Positions 1-8,747 are shown, counted from the first letter of the stretch. The stretch is 64,000 nt of DNA from JAGXQV01 sp964505475 (GCA_964505475.1 CAZDIJ010000003.1:1-64000), one strand, 5' to 3'. Notes: a model not told the origin generated them from the letters alone. Made by a program: numbers and translations.

Positions 1-55
1 ATCTATCAATGCCAATTATCGCGCAAATTTGTGTCAATTATCGCGCCCGGTTACA
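1..55. mobile_element. Putative insertion-sequence end (IS21-like)
   Basis: Two near-identical 14-base repeats, GCCAATTATCGCGC at 11-24 and GTCAATTATCGCGC at 33-46, lie 22 bases apart. Read on the minus strand, the segment starts TGTAACC at 55, exactly where the neighbouring response regulator loses its C-terminus. IS21-family ends start with TG and carry several short repeated binding sites, which fits. No transposase is visible because the window begins here, so the family is an inference. Confidence 0.5.
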
Positions 56-293
56 TGACGGGGGTGAATTTGTAGGCCGGCAACTGCTTGAGGTTTTTCA
101 CGAAGGTGATGCCGTCCATGTTGGGCATGTTGATGTCGCTGATGACCAGGTGAACTTTTTGGCCGTTCAGCTTGGCCAGCGCATCTTTTCCGTCGCATCC
201 TTCGATGACTTCGTATCCCGCCCCTTTCAGGGCAATGCCGACTACCTGCCGCAGCGAGGCGGAGTCATCGACGATCATGATGGTTTTGGACAT
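51..293 (-). pseudogene. CheY-like response regulator, truncated at its C-terminus
   Basis: The 80-residue product begins as a normal receiver domain: MIVDD acidic pocket, phospho-acceptor Asp in VISDINMP near residue 53, and MDG. It stops right after KFTPVM, where an intact receiver would continue into the MLTT strand and the conserved Lys. About 40 residues (alpha4-beta5-alpha5) are missing and the stop comes from the putative insertion-sequence end. AGGAG lies upstream of the ATG. The intact paralogue at 348-716 shows what was lost. Without the conserved Lys the domain should not signal normally. Confidence 0.75.
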
Positions 294-347
294 TTTTCGT
301 TTCTCCTGAAATAAACCATTATCCGGTGAGTGTATGACCGCCCCGTT

Positions 348-716
348 TCAGGGCAGGACGAAGCGGGACACCATTTCCACCAGCTTGTCGCGGTCGAAAG
401 GCTTCACCATCCATGCCTTGACGCCCGCGGCGCGCGCTTCCTGCCGCTCCGCCTCGCCGGAGGAAGTGGTCAGCATGATGATGGGCGTGAATCGGTGGTT
501 TGCCTGGCGCTTGATTTCTTTCATGAAGGCCATGCCGTCCATGACCGGCATGTTGACATCGCTGATGATGAGGTGAATCTTGCGGCCGCTCAGCTTGGCG
601 ATGGCGTCGCTGCCGTCGCGCGCCTCGATCACGTCGTAACCCTGGCGCCTCAGCACGATGCCGGCGACCTGGCGCAGCGACTCGGAATCATCGACGATCA
701 ATATGCTCTTGGTCAT
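348..716 (-). CDS. Single-domain response regulator (CheY-like)
   Basis: A 122-residue protein consisting only of a receiver domain. The ILIVDD acidic pair, the phosphorylatable Asp in LIISDVNMP near residue 52, the Thr of IIMLTTSS and the Lys of MVKPFD are all present, so it should accept phosphate from a histidine kinase. It has no output domain and would act by protein contact, as CheY does at the flagellar motor or in relay systems. The ATG at 716 is preceded by GAGGGGG; a TTG five codons upstream is less likely. It lies between a truncated paralogue and another stand-alone receiver, in a region rich in chemoreceptors and kinases. Confidence 0.85.
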   Translation of the reverse strand: MTKSILIVDDSESLRQVAGIVLRRQGYDVIEARDGSDAIAKLSGRKIHLIISDVNMPVMDGMAFMKEIKRQANHRFTPIIMLTTSSGEAERQEARAAGVKAWMVKPFDRDKLVEMVSRFVLP

Positions 717-794
717 GATCCACCCCCTCAAAGGAAAGTGATTTCGGTTGCATCGGGCGCCATCTCCGGCTTGCCGCCGGGGTTGCGCCGCCGT

Positions 795-1190
795 TTATTG
801 AAGCGATACATAGTGGTTTTCCAGTCCGCCGGTGAAGGCCATCTGCCGTAGCACCGCTCCGACCCGCATGAACTGGTAGGATTTGTCGAAAAAGTAGTCG
901 GCGCCGGCATCCATGCAGCGGTTGACGTATATTTCATCGGTGTAATTGGTCAGCATCATGGCCTTGATGGCGGGCTTGCGTTGCTTCACGGCGCGCAATA
1001 CCTCGATGCCCGAGCCGGGTTTCAGATTGATGTCGAGGATCACCACGTCGGGGCCGGTCGCGTTGATTTGCTCGATGGCGCCTTGTTCGTCGGCAGCCCA
1101 GCCGATCACGCTGATTCCGGGAATCTCGGAGAGCATGGCGGTCAGCCCGGCACGCACGATTTCCGCGTCTTCCACGATAAACACCTTCAT
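795..1190 (-). CDS. Single-domain response regulator, NarL-type receiver without HTH
   Basis: This 131-residue receiver resembles the N-terminal half of NarL/FixJ regulators (VFIVEDAEIVRAGL, Asp in VVILDINLKPGSG, MMLTNYTD, FFDKSYQF) but ends before any DNA-binding domain. In the last motif the conserved Lys is kept (DKS). The ATG at 1190 is chosen because AAGGAGG sits 8 bases upstream, whereas a longer frame runs into non-conserved sequence. It is the third receiver-only gene in 1.2 kb, all on the minus strand and downstream of the NarL-type pair at 1600-6140. A phosphate sink or relay is plausible but not shown by the sequence. Confidence 0.8.
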   Translation of the reverse strand: MKVFIVEDAEIVRAGLTAMLSEIPGISVIGWAADEQGAIEQINATGPDVVILDINLKPGSGIEVLRAVKQRKPAIKAMMLTNYTDEIYVNRCMDAGADYFFDKSYQFMRVGAVLRQMAFTGGLENHYVSLQ

Positions 1191-1277
1191 TTCCCGTCGC
1201 CTCCTTGGTTGCGCGCTACTTGCCTTTGCAACCTGGGTGCCATCTTGCGCCGGGCGGCGGCATCGCAATATCGGAGT

Positions 1278-1334
1278 TTGTCGGATTGTGGCGTAGGCGG
1301 CGGGGAAGGAATTTTGTCGGTGTTTGTCCGACAA
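1278..1334. promoter_or_regulatory. TTGTCGG inverted repeat upstream of a receiver gene
   Basis: TTGTCGG at 1314-1320 and CCGACAA at 1328-1334 form a perfect 7-base inverted repeat with a 7-base spacer. A further TTGTCGG lies at 1278-1284. The site is about 100 bases upstream of the receiver gene starting at 1190, so it could be an operator. No regulator is identified. Confidence 0.3.
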
Positions 1335-1415
1335 TTGGGCTGTTGGCCGCGCGGGAAACGCGGTGTAACGGGGGCGGCGCGCTTTGTTTGTTTTTATCCT
1401 GGGAAAAGCGGCTCA

Positions 1416-1548
1416 GCCACGGATAAACACGGATGCCCACGGATTATCAAGGCGTTGCAAGGGGCGCCTCATACCCCCGCCGGATGGTCGGCGATTAGTT
1501 GCCGGCACGATGTCTTATCCGCGTAACTCCGTGTTTATCTGCGGCTAA
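1416..1548. repeat. Dispersed palindromic repeat, family 1, copy A
   Basis: The left arm (about 1416-1445) carries CCACGGATAAACACGGAT and a further CCACGGAT. The right arm (about 1514-1548) is its approximate reverse complement (CTTATCCGCGTAACTCCGTG, then TTTATCTGCGG). The arms enclose about 70 bases. Similar elements occur at 23173-23299 and 26350-26405. Most of the 1191-1599 gap is this element; I see no gene in it. Confidence 0.7.
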
Positions 1549-1599
1549 CCGGGTTTTTCGGGGATATGGGGGCTTCTGTGTGCGGCATGCCGTGACGGC

Positions 1600-2232
1600 C
1601 TACTCAGTCAAGTGCTTCCCGATGGCGTAGTGCATCAGTTCGGCATTGTTGCGCAGGTGCATTTTTTCCAGGATGCGGTGGCGGTAGGTGCTGACGGTCT
1701 TGACGCTCAAGGCCAGCTTGTCGGCGATTTCCGAAACGGTTTTGGCCGCGGCCAGCAGCAGGAATATCTGGTATTCGCGGTCAGAGAGGATTTCGTGCGG
1801 CGCCTGGCTGGCTTCGGAGCCGATGCCGTCCGCCAGCATTTCGGCCACCGCCGGACTGATGTGTTTCTTGCCGGCGGCCACGCGGCGCACCGCCTTGACC
1901 AGTTCCTCGGGGGCGCTTTCCTTGGTCAGGTAGCCGGCGGCGCCGGCCTTGAGCAGGCGCACCGCATATTGATCCTCGGGATAGATGCTGAGGATCAGCA
2001 CCGGCAGCTTGGGTTTCTCCTCCTTGATCTGCTTGAGCACTTCGATGCCGCTCTTGCCGGGCATGGAAATGTCGAGCAGCACCACGTCGTATTCGCCCTC
2101 GCGGAGCTTATGCAAGGCTTCCCCGCCGTTGGCGGCTTCCGCCGTGACCGACATTTCCCCGCTTTCATCGAGAATCTGTTTCAGCCCCTGGCGGATGATG
2201 GCGTGATCGTCGGCGATCAGGATGCGTATCAT
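1600..2232 (-). CDS. NarL/FixJ-family response regulator
   Basis: A 210-residue two-domain regulator. The receiver (residues 1-120) has the IADDH acidic motif, phospho-acceptor Asp54 in VVLLDISMPG and Lys in YLTKESAPEEL. The LuxR-type helix-turn-helix (about 147-205) contains LSDREYQIF and VKTVSTYRHRILEKM. It should bind DNA once phosphorylated. Its ATG overlaps the TGA of the upstream kinase gene (ATGA, 2229-2232), so the two are almost certainly a cognate pair made from one message. The target genes are not evident. Confidence 0.92.
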   Translation of the reverse strand: MIRILIADDHAIIRQGLKQILDESGEMSVTAEAANGGEALHKLREGEYDVVLLDISMPGKSGIEVLKQIKEEKPKLPVLILSIYPEDQYAVRLLKAGAAGYLTKESAPEELVKAVRRVAAGKKHISPAVAEMLADGIGSEASQAPHEILSDREYQIFLLLAAAKTVSEIADKLALSVKTVSTYRHRILEKMHLRNNAELMHYAIGKHLTE

Positions 2233-5200
2233 GTTTTCCCCTTGTCATGATCTTTTGATTTTTCTCCGTGCGTCGGCAGGGATGCTTCCACCGCCAGGCC
2301 GCCTTCGGGCGGGCTGACGAGCCTGATATGGCCGCCCAGGTAATCGGCGCGTTCGGCCATGCCGCGCAGACCGTAGGAAGTGGCGCCGGCGGTGTGTCCG
2401 TCGGCCAGCCCGCGGCCATTGTCGCGCACCGACAGAAAAACCCGGTCGTCGTCGTGGCGGAATTCCACATCCACCTTGTCCGCGCCGGAATGGCGTGCGA
2501 TGTTGGTCAGCGCTTCCTGGAAAATGCGGTAGAGCGCGATGGAGCGCTCCCTGTCCAGATCGCCCCGGTCTCCGCTGCAATGCACCCGGCATGGAATGCC
2601 GGTGCGTTGCTGGAATTGCTGCGCCTGCCATTCGAGCGTCGCCAGCAGGCCGAGGGAGTCGAGGATGCTCGGGCGCAGTTCGGTGATGATGCGCCGGGTG
2701 GCTTCCACGGCGGCGTCGAGCAGCGCCGACATGGTTCCGGCGCGTTCCTGGAGGGACGCCATGGCCTTCTCGGCGGGCAGGGCGCGCGCCAGCCAGTGCA
2801 AATCCATCTTCAGCGCGGTCAGCGTGCCGCCCAGGTCATCGTGGATTTCCCGCGCGATTCGGGATTTTTCCTCCTCGCGCACGGTCTGGAGGTGGGCGGA
2901 GAGTTCGCGCAACTGGTCGTGCGACTCGAGGATTTCGAGTTCCGCCTGCTTGCGTTCGGTGATGTCGATGTGCATCAGGATGGCGCCGTCCGGCTGCCCG
3001 TTCGCCAGCAGCGGCACCGCGATCATTCTGAACCAGCGCCGCTCGCCGGAGAATAAGCAGGAATATTCGAGTTCGAATTGCGGCAGGAGCGCTTCCAGCA
3101 CGGCGCGTATGCCGACTTCCGCCGAGGAGGCCTCGCCGCTGGCGGCGTCGGCTGCTTGCAGGTAGTTTTCGCCGAGGCCGAAATTGTCCTGGCGGAGGCC
3201 GACGGCGGCGGCGAAATCCGTCCAGGCGCGGTTGACCTTTATCGTCTTGCCGGCGCGGTCGAGAATGGCGACGCTGGCCGGCAGGGTGTCGAGGATCGCC
3301 GTTTGCTGCTCGGCCAGGCTGCGGTACTTGGCTTCGCTGGCGCGCAGCAGCGCCTCGGCGCGCTTGCGCGCCGAGATGTCGCGCACCACCGAGATGATGA
3401 CCGTTTGTCCGCGCAAGATCAGGGAATTCGCGCTGATTTCCACCGGCAGGCGCTTGCCGTCCTTGGTGAGCAGTATCTGGTCGAAAACGACATTTTTTCC
3501 TTCCGCGAGTTGTTCCAGTAGCGGCGCCGCATCGGTGCCGCTGTCGGGCGCATCCACGTCCCGCAGCGACATGCCGAGCAGTTCCTGGCGGCTATAGCCC
3601 AGGTAGCGGCAGGCGATTTCGTTGACCTCGGTGAAATTGCTGGGCGTGCCGTCGGGGTTCAAGTCCAGGACGAATATGGCGTCCATGATGCCGCCGAACA
3701 GCGTGCGGAACCTGAATTCGCTTTCGATCAGGGCGCGTTCCGCCAGCTTGCGCTCGGTGATGTCCAGCACGTTGACGAGATAGCCGGACGGCTTGCTCAG
3801 CGCGTCGTACAGGATGGTGGCCTCGACCAGCGCGGGGAACGTGCCGCCGTCCTTGCGCTGCCGCGTGCATTCGAAACTCATGTGTCCGGCCTTGAACAGC
3901 GCCTCTTGCAGGCGCGGAATTTCGGCGCGGCTTTCCGGCGCATAGAGGTCGCCGACGGGCAGGCCGGCCAGTTCGGCGGGGGTGTAGCCGTGCATGTGGG
4001 CGAAGGCGGGATTGGCCAGCCCGACCGTGAGCCTGCCCAGATCGCCGATCGCCATGCCCCAACTGGCGTGTTCGACGAGCTGTTGCCATTGGCGCAGGGT
4101 TTTTTCCAGCCGCTTGCGCTCGCCGATGTCGCTGAACACCAGCACCGCGCCGATAATTTCATCTCCTTCGAGGATCGGCGTGCTGGTGTATTCCACCGGG
4201 AAGGGCGCGCCGTCCTTGCGCCAGAACAGTTCGTCGCGTTCAAAATAGCTTATGCCGCGCCTGACGGAGGCCTGGATCGGACATTCCTCCTCCGGGTAGG
4301 GGCTGCCGTCGGCTTTCCGGTAGTGCGATACGAGGTGCAGCGAGCGTCCGGTGATTTCCCCGGCGGCATAGCCGAGCAGTTTCGCCGCCACCGGATTGAC
4401 GAAGGTGACCCGCCCTTCCGCGTCCATGCCGCAGATGCCCATGCCGGCGGCGTCAAGGATCAGTTCGTTGCGGTGTTCGAGCCTGGCGATTTCGCGCTCG
4501 GCGCGCTTGCGTTCGGTAATGTCGGAGACGATCGCCAGCGCGCCGATGAATTCGCCTCCCTCATCGGTCAGCGGGGTGCTGGAAATGCTGGCCCACAATT
4601 CCTCCCCGTTCCGGCGGCGGAGCCGGAATTCGTGGCGTTCGCTGATTCCCCGGCTGCGGCGCTCCCGGTAATGTTGGGCAACAGCCCTTTGTTCCTCGTC
4701 GATGAAATCGAAAAAGGGGCGGCCGGGGATTTCTCCGACTTCATACCCCAGCATTTCCGCCATGCGCTGGTTGGCGTAAACGCTGGTGCCATGGCTGTCC
4801 AGCACCCACACGCCTTCCAGCATCGACTCGACGATCAGCCGGTATCTTTCCTCGCTGGCGCGCAAGGACTCTTCCGCTTGGCGGCGGGCGGTGATGTCGC
4901 TGTGCGCCCCGGAAATGCGCAGCGGCCGGCCGTTCGCGTCGCGGGCGGTGATCCGCCCGCGGCTGCGGATGTGGCGCCATTCGCCAGATTTGGCGAGCAT
5001 GCGGAATTCGGCTTCATAGGCGGGGAGGCGTCCCTCGATGTAATCGCTCTCGATTTTCATGACCCTTTCGCGGTCGTCGGGATGGATCAGTCTTACCCAG
5101 GAATCGCGGTGCGGGGCGATTTCCTCGGGAAGGTAACCGAGCATTTCCGCCCAGCGTCCGCTGTATTCCACCGCGCCGGTGCGCAGGTCGTTGTCCCAGA

Positions 5201-6140
5201 AGCCGTCCAGGCTGCCTTCCAGCACCCGTTCCAGGCGTTCCTCGGTTTGTTGCAGATCGCGGTGGGGCTGGCGGATGCCGTAGACGAAGATGGCGCGGTA
5301 GATCAGGAAATAGGCGACGACTTTGTACAGGTGCCCGGAAAGGTTGAGCAGATCGGTCACATTGTCGTAAGCGGCGAAGAACAGTTCGCCCAGCCCCATG
5401 ACGCATACCGCCGCGTACAGCAGGGTGGCGTCGTAAGGCTGTGGAAGGTTGCGCCGCCGGTAGAAGAGGAGCGCCGTCGCGGCGTGGATGGCGACGATCA
5501 GGTATTCGACGCCCTTCTTGAACGGCGTCAGGCCGGTTTCCGCGCTGAAAACCCGCGGCAGGCTGTCCTGATGGAACAGGATGAGCCAGTAGACGGCGCC
5601 GGAAAACGCCAGCGTGCCGGCGATGCAGGCGGCCAGCGTCCTGTCGCCGATCAGCCGGTTCCACGGCAGCAGGGCGGCGGCGAGCAGCGCCGCGGCGGCG
5701 GTCAGGCGCGCCGCCAGCCAGAAATGGATGGCTTTTTCCGCGCCGCTGGGCGTGACCATGTCCGGCATGCCGCCATAGGAAAGGGTGTGTCCGAAGTCGA
5801 TCAGTCCCACGGCGAGAAAGGCGCAGGATAGCAACATCAGGTTGAAGGAGGTTTGCTTCCGGTGGCTGTTGACGCCGGTGGCGAATACCAGCGACGCGAC
5901 CACGATGGTCAGCGCTTCCATCGCGGTGTGCAGCGGCAGAAATGCGGCAAGGCCGAGCGTGAAGGGGGCGGGATACGCCAGGAGTGCGGCGGCAAGCAGC
6001 GCCAGCACGCCGACCAGCCGGTTTTCGGGGGGCATCTCCAGCAATTTGGCGAGTTTGTCCATGTGCTTGATACCGAAGGTTGTCCGTGCCCCGGCAAGCC
6101 GCGAAAGCGGAATCGGGATCGGCCGGAATGCCTTTGTCAT
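2229..6140 (-). CDS. MASE3 / six-PAS sensor histidine kinase (NarX/DesK-type HisKA_3)
   Basis: A 1303-residue membrane kinase. Residues about 40-295 form a multi-helix membrane sensor of the MASE3 type (GLIDFGHTLSYGGM, HFWLAARLTAA). Six PAS repeats follow (starting roughly at 305, 430, 555, 690, 815 and 940), most ending in the DITERK-type PAC signature. The HisKA_3 dimerisation helix carries His1100 in REIHDDLGGTLTALK, then a HATPase domain with DNGRGL near 1240 and YGLRGM. The many PAS domains suggest several cytoplasmic signals or cofactors, none identifiable. ATG at 6140 is used; ATG at 6062 (MDKLAKLL) is a credible alternative, since the first 26 residues look unlike the family. It overlaps its NarL-type partner. 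Confidence 0.9.
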   Translation of the reverse strand: MTKAFRPIPIPLSRLAGARTTFGIKHMDKLAKLLEMPPENRLVGVLALLAAALLAYPAPFTLGLAAFLPLHTAMEALTIVVASLVFATGVNSHRKQTSFNLMLLSCAFLAVGLIDFGHTLSYGGMPDMVTPSGAEKAIHFWLAARLTAAAALLAAALLPWNRLIGDRTLAACIAGTLAFSGAVYWLILFHQDSLPRVFSAETGLTPFKKGVEYLIVAIHAATALLFYRRRNLPQPYDATLLYAAVCVMGLGELFFAAYDNVTDLLNLSGHLYKVVAYFLIYRAIFVYGIRQPHRDLQQTEERLERVLEGSLDGFWDNDLRTGAVEYSGRWAEMLGYLPEEIAPHRDSWVRLIHPDDRERVMKIESDYIEGRLPAYEAEFRMLAKSGEWRHIRSRGRITARDANGRPLRISGAHSDITARRQAEESLRASEERYRLIVESMLEGVWVLDSHGTSVYANQRMAEMLGYEVGEIPGRPFFDFIDEEQRAVAQHYRERRSRGISERHEFRLRRRNGEELWASISSTPLTDEGGEFIGALAIVSDITERKRAEREIARLEHRNELILDAAGMGICGMDAEGRVTFVNPVAAKLLGYAAGEITGRSLHLVSHYRKADGSPYPEEECPIQASVRRGISYFERDELFWRKDGAPFPVEYTSTPILEGDEIIGAVLVFSDIGERKRLEKTLRQWQQLVEHASWGMAIGDLGRLTVGLANPAFAHMHGYTPAELAGLPVGDLYAPESRAEIPRLQEALFKAGHMSFECTRQRKDGGTFPALVEATILYDALSKPSGYLVNVLDITERKLAERALIESEFRFRTLFGGIMDAIFVLDLNPDGTPSNFTEVNEIACRYLGYSRQELLGMSLRDVDAPDSGTDAAPLLEQLAEGKNVVFDQILLTKDGKRLPVEISANSLILRGQTVIISVVRDISARKRAEALLRASEAKYRSLAEQQTAILDTLPASVAILDRAGKTIKVNRAWTDFAAAVGLRQDNFGLGENYLQAADAASGEASSAEVGIRAVLEALLPQFELEYSCLFSGERRWFRMIAVPLLANGQPDGAILMHIDITERKQAELEILESHDQLRELSAHLQTVREEEKSRIAREIHDDLGGTLTALKMDLHWLARALPAEKAMASLQERAGTMSALLDAAVEATRRIITELRPSILDSLGLLATLEWQAQQFQQRTGIPCRVHCSGDRGDLDRERSIALYRIFQEALTNIARHSGADKVDVEFRHDDDRVFLSVRDNGRGLADGHTAGATSYGLRGMAERADYLGGHIRLVSPPEGGLAVEASLPTHGEKSKDHDKGKT

Positions 6141-6319
6141 GGCCGTTCCGAGGTATTTCGGCTCCGGCGGGTCGGGTCATTATGCCGTATTTTTTTGCCC
6201 AGGGAATAGCCTGGCGGACGATAACGGGAAGGAAATCCGGGGGATGGCGGTGAAGATTCAACCCTATTTAACGGATTGACTCATTCTACCGTTGACAATG
6301 CCGGGTTCCGCTTGGAAAA

Positions 6320-6425
6320 TTGCCCCACTCCTGAAAAGGGCTTACCCGACCGAAAGGCGGGGACGCAAAATCACCGGTCTAACGGACTGCCGTCCCACGA
6401 TCGCGGGATTGCCAGGCAGAGGGCG
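6320..6425 (+). promoter_or_regulatory. Cyclic di-GMP-I (GEMM-I) riboswitch aptamer
   Basis: The segment carries the GEMM-I core: CCCGACC-GAAA-GGCGGG (P2 with GAAA tetraloop, about 6345-6361), then GGGACGCAAA, then the CCGGTCTAAC receptor-type segment. A second arm (CTGCC..TCCC..GGGA..GGCAG, about 6388-6419) follows. GCCC at 6322-6325 can pair with GGGC at 6421-6424 to close P1. This order matches the Vibrio Vc2 aptamer. The chemoreceptor ATG is about 210 bases downstream. A hairpin at 6425-6442 next to the P1 3' strand might belong to the expression platform, but no U-tract terminator is seen, so the switching mode is unknown. Confidence 0.85.
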
Positions 6426-6635
6426 CGGCGCATCGACGCCGCGGTGGCCGTTAACCTGGTGATCGTCCATGATTCCGCGACTCCTGTTTCACCCCGAAAC
6501 CGCTTGCCGCAACGGTTGGGCAAGCCCCGCTTACCGCCTTCCTCCCCCTCTCCGACAGCGCCGTTCCTGACGGCTCGATCGTTCGTCCCGGTTGTCCGGG
6601 CATGGTGTTAAAAAATATTATTAAGGGGAGTAACC

Positions 6636-8684
6636 ATGGAGAGGTTCAACGACCTCAGCATCAAGGCGCGTCTGGCCTTGATGATGGGGTTTATGGCGGT
6701 ATTGATGCTGGGCGGCGGCGCCATCGGCCTCGGCGGCGTCATGATGGCGAACAAGGCGCTGGAATCGAATTACAAGGATCGTCTGGAACCCACCCGGATG
6801 GTCGGGCGCATCATGCTGCTGATGAACGAGAACCGCGCCCAGGTCATGCTGGCGTTGCAGCATAGCCCGGAGAGTCCCTTCGCCAGGATGCACGACCACC
6901 CGGTGACGCTGCACACCGACAATATCGTCAAGAACCGCGATGAAATCACCGCCATTGTCGAGGAATACAAGAAGCGCCATCTGGCGCCCGAGGAGCAGGC
7001 GCTGGCCGACCGCTACGCCGAGGCGCGCGGCCGCTACGTCAAGGAAGGCCTGGCGGCGGCGCGCGAGGCGCTGCTGGCCGGGGAATTCACCCGCGCCAAC
7101 GAAATTCTCCTGAACAAGATCAATCCGCTCTACAAGGCGGCCAATGCCGAGGCCGAGGCGCTGCTCAAGCAAACCCTGAATGCCGCCAGGGACGACTACG
7201 AGACCGCCATGGCGCGCTATGCCTTGATCCGCAACATCGCGCTGGGCGGCACGCTGGCGGGGATACTCCTCGCCGTCGTCGCGGGCGGCTTGCTGGTGCG
7301 TTCGATCGCCCACCCGCTGGATACGGTGATCGGCCATTTCGAGGCGATCACCCAGGGCGATCTGTCGGGCAGGATAGCGAGCCGGCGCAAGGACGAGATC
7401 GGCCGGGTGTTCAGGGCGTTGGCGGCCATGCAGGAGCGGCTCAGCGGCATCCTGCGGGAAGTCGAGGATTGCGGCAAGTACATGGGGCAGTCGGCTTACC
7501 AGGTCGCCACGATTTCCAATGAGATTTCCGAGGTGAGCAGGCAGCAGGAAAGCCGCTCCGGCGAGGTTTCCGGGGCAATGGGACAATTGCACCAGGTTTC
7601 CTCCAATGTCCAGGCGCAGGCCGCCGAGGCGGTCGGACGCTCGCGCCAGGTGGAAGCCATGGCGCAGGAGGGGATCGGGAACGTGCACCGCAACATCGTC
7701 TCGATGGAGGAAACCACCCAGCAGGTCAGCCGCGCCTCCCTGGAAATCCAGGAATTGGAAAACTCGGCGCATCAGATTCACGACATTGCCAACACCATCA
7801 AGGACATCGCCGGACAAACCAATCTGCTGGCGCTCAACGCCGCCATCGAGGCGGCGCGCGCCGGCGAGCAGGGGCGCGGTTTCGCGGTGGTGGCGGACGA
7901 GGTGCGCAAGCTCGCGGAGCGCACCACCCAGTCGGCGACGGAGGTCGGCACCATCATCGGCCAGCTTTCCGGCAGGGTGCAGCAGGTGGCCTCCGCCATG
8001 GACGTGGTGGTCGAGACCGTCAACGCCACCCGGAAGGATGCCGGGGAAACCGCCCGCACCATCGAGAGCATGGCCGGCAACGCGGCCGAAACCGCCCAGG
8101 CCAACCAGGGAATATCCGGCGCGAGCCAGCGGCAACTCGACCAGTTCGGCCTGCTCCAGTCGAACATGGACATCCTCTTCGCCATCCTCAAGGAAAGCGG
8201 CGCCAAGGTCGAAACCACGGCGGCCATCGGCGACGATTTGCGCATGGTCACGGGGCGGCTCAACAACATCATGTCGGGTTTCACCTTCGACAGCGGCGTG
8301 GTGATCGAGGCCGCCCAGCACGAGAAGCGCCGCGCTCCCCGGGCGCAAAACAGCCTGCTGGTGAAGGCTTCCCAGGGCGGCGAGACGATGGAGGCGGTGA
8401 GCAGCGATTTCTCCCTGACCGGATTGCGCCTGAGGTTCCCGCATCCCGTGAAGGAACGCGAACCGCTCGATCTGGCGCTCTACCTGCCCGACGAAAACCT
8501 GGAGCGGTATGCGAGCCAGGAACCCCTGGGCATCAAGGGGCGCATCACCTGGCAACGCGAAGAGGGCGGGCATGGCCTTTGCGGCATAGAATTCGTGAAC
8601 GTCGATGACGCCAAGCGCGCCATGCTCAAGAAATGTTTCGCTTTTTTCAAGAAGAACCCCGAGTTCATCGTACAAGCCGCCTAG
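6636..8684 (+). CDS. Methyl-accepting chemotaxis protein with C-terminal PilZ domain
   Basis: A 682-residue receptor. TM1 is at about 12-36. A periplasmic helical region follows (about 40-195) resembling four-helix-bundle ligand domains, then TM2 at about 196-218 and HAMP to about 270. The signalling hairpin contains GQTNLLALNAAIEAARAG near residue 395. Residues about 560-672 form a PilZ domain with the c-di-GMP-binding RRAPR (RxxxR) and DFSLTG (DxSxxG) motifs. Such a receptor could couple a periplasmic signal and c-di-GMP level to CheA. AAGGGGAG precedes the ATG. The GEMM-I aptamer in the leader means c-di-GMP may act on both expression and activity of this gene. Confidence 0.92.
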   Translation: MERFNDLSIKARLALMMGFMAVLMLGGGAIGLGGVMMANKALESNYKDRLEPTRMVGRIMLLMNENRAQVMLALQHSPESPFARMHDHPVTLHTDNIVKNRDEITAIVEEYKKRHLAPEEQALADRYAEARGRYVKEGLAAAREALLAGEFTRANEILLNKINPLYKAANAEAEALLKQTLNAARDDYETAMARYALIRNIALGGTLAGILLAVVAGGLLVRSIAHPLDTVIGHFEAITQGDLSGRIASRRKDEIGRVFRALAAMQERLSGILREVEDCGKYMGQSAYQVATISNEISEVSRQQESRSGEVSGAMGQLHQVSSNVQAQAAEAVGRSRQVEAMAQEGIGNVHRNIVSMEETTQQVSRASLEIQELENSAHQIHDIANTIKDIAGQTNLLALNAAIEAARAGEQGRGFAVVADEVRKLAERTTQSATEVGTIIGQLSGRVQQVASAMDVVVETVNATRKDAGETARTIESMAGNAAETAQANQGISGASQRQLDQFGLLQSNMDILFAILKESGAKVETTAAIGDDLRMVTGRLNNIMSGFTFDSGVVIEAAQHEKRRAPRAQNSLLVKASQGGETMEAVSSDFSLTGLRLRFPHPVKEREPLDLALYLPDENLERYASQEPLGIKGRITWQREEGGHGLCGIEFVNVDDAKRAMLKKCFAFFKKNPEFIVQAA

Positions 8685-8747
8685 ACGGCAGTTTTTCCCC
8701 TTGGAGGAATTGGTTTCTCAATCAACAAGAAAAACGGAGGTGGTGGC

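Noticed and set aside
1416..1548. CRISPR array suggested by repeated CCACGGAT units
   Set aside because: The units form two facing arms of one palindrome, with no regular direct repeats or spacers and no cas genes.
5014..6261. Second frame over the kinase N-terminus
   Set aside because: It is Arg/Pro-rich with no domain, while the overlapping kinase frame has MASE3 and PAS motifs.
6621..8675. Long open frame antisense to the PilZ chemoreceptor
   Set aside because: It mirrors the strong codon bias of the receptor gene, has no recognisable domain and no ribosome binding site; the plus-strand frame has full MCP and PilZ motifs.
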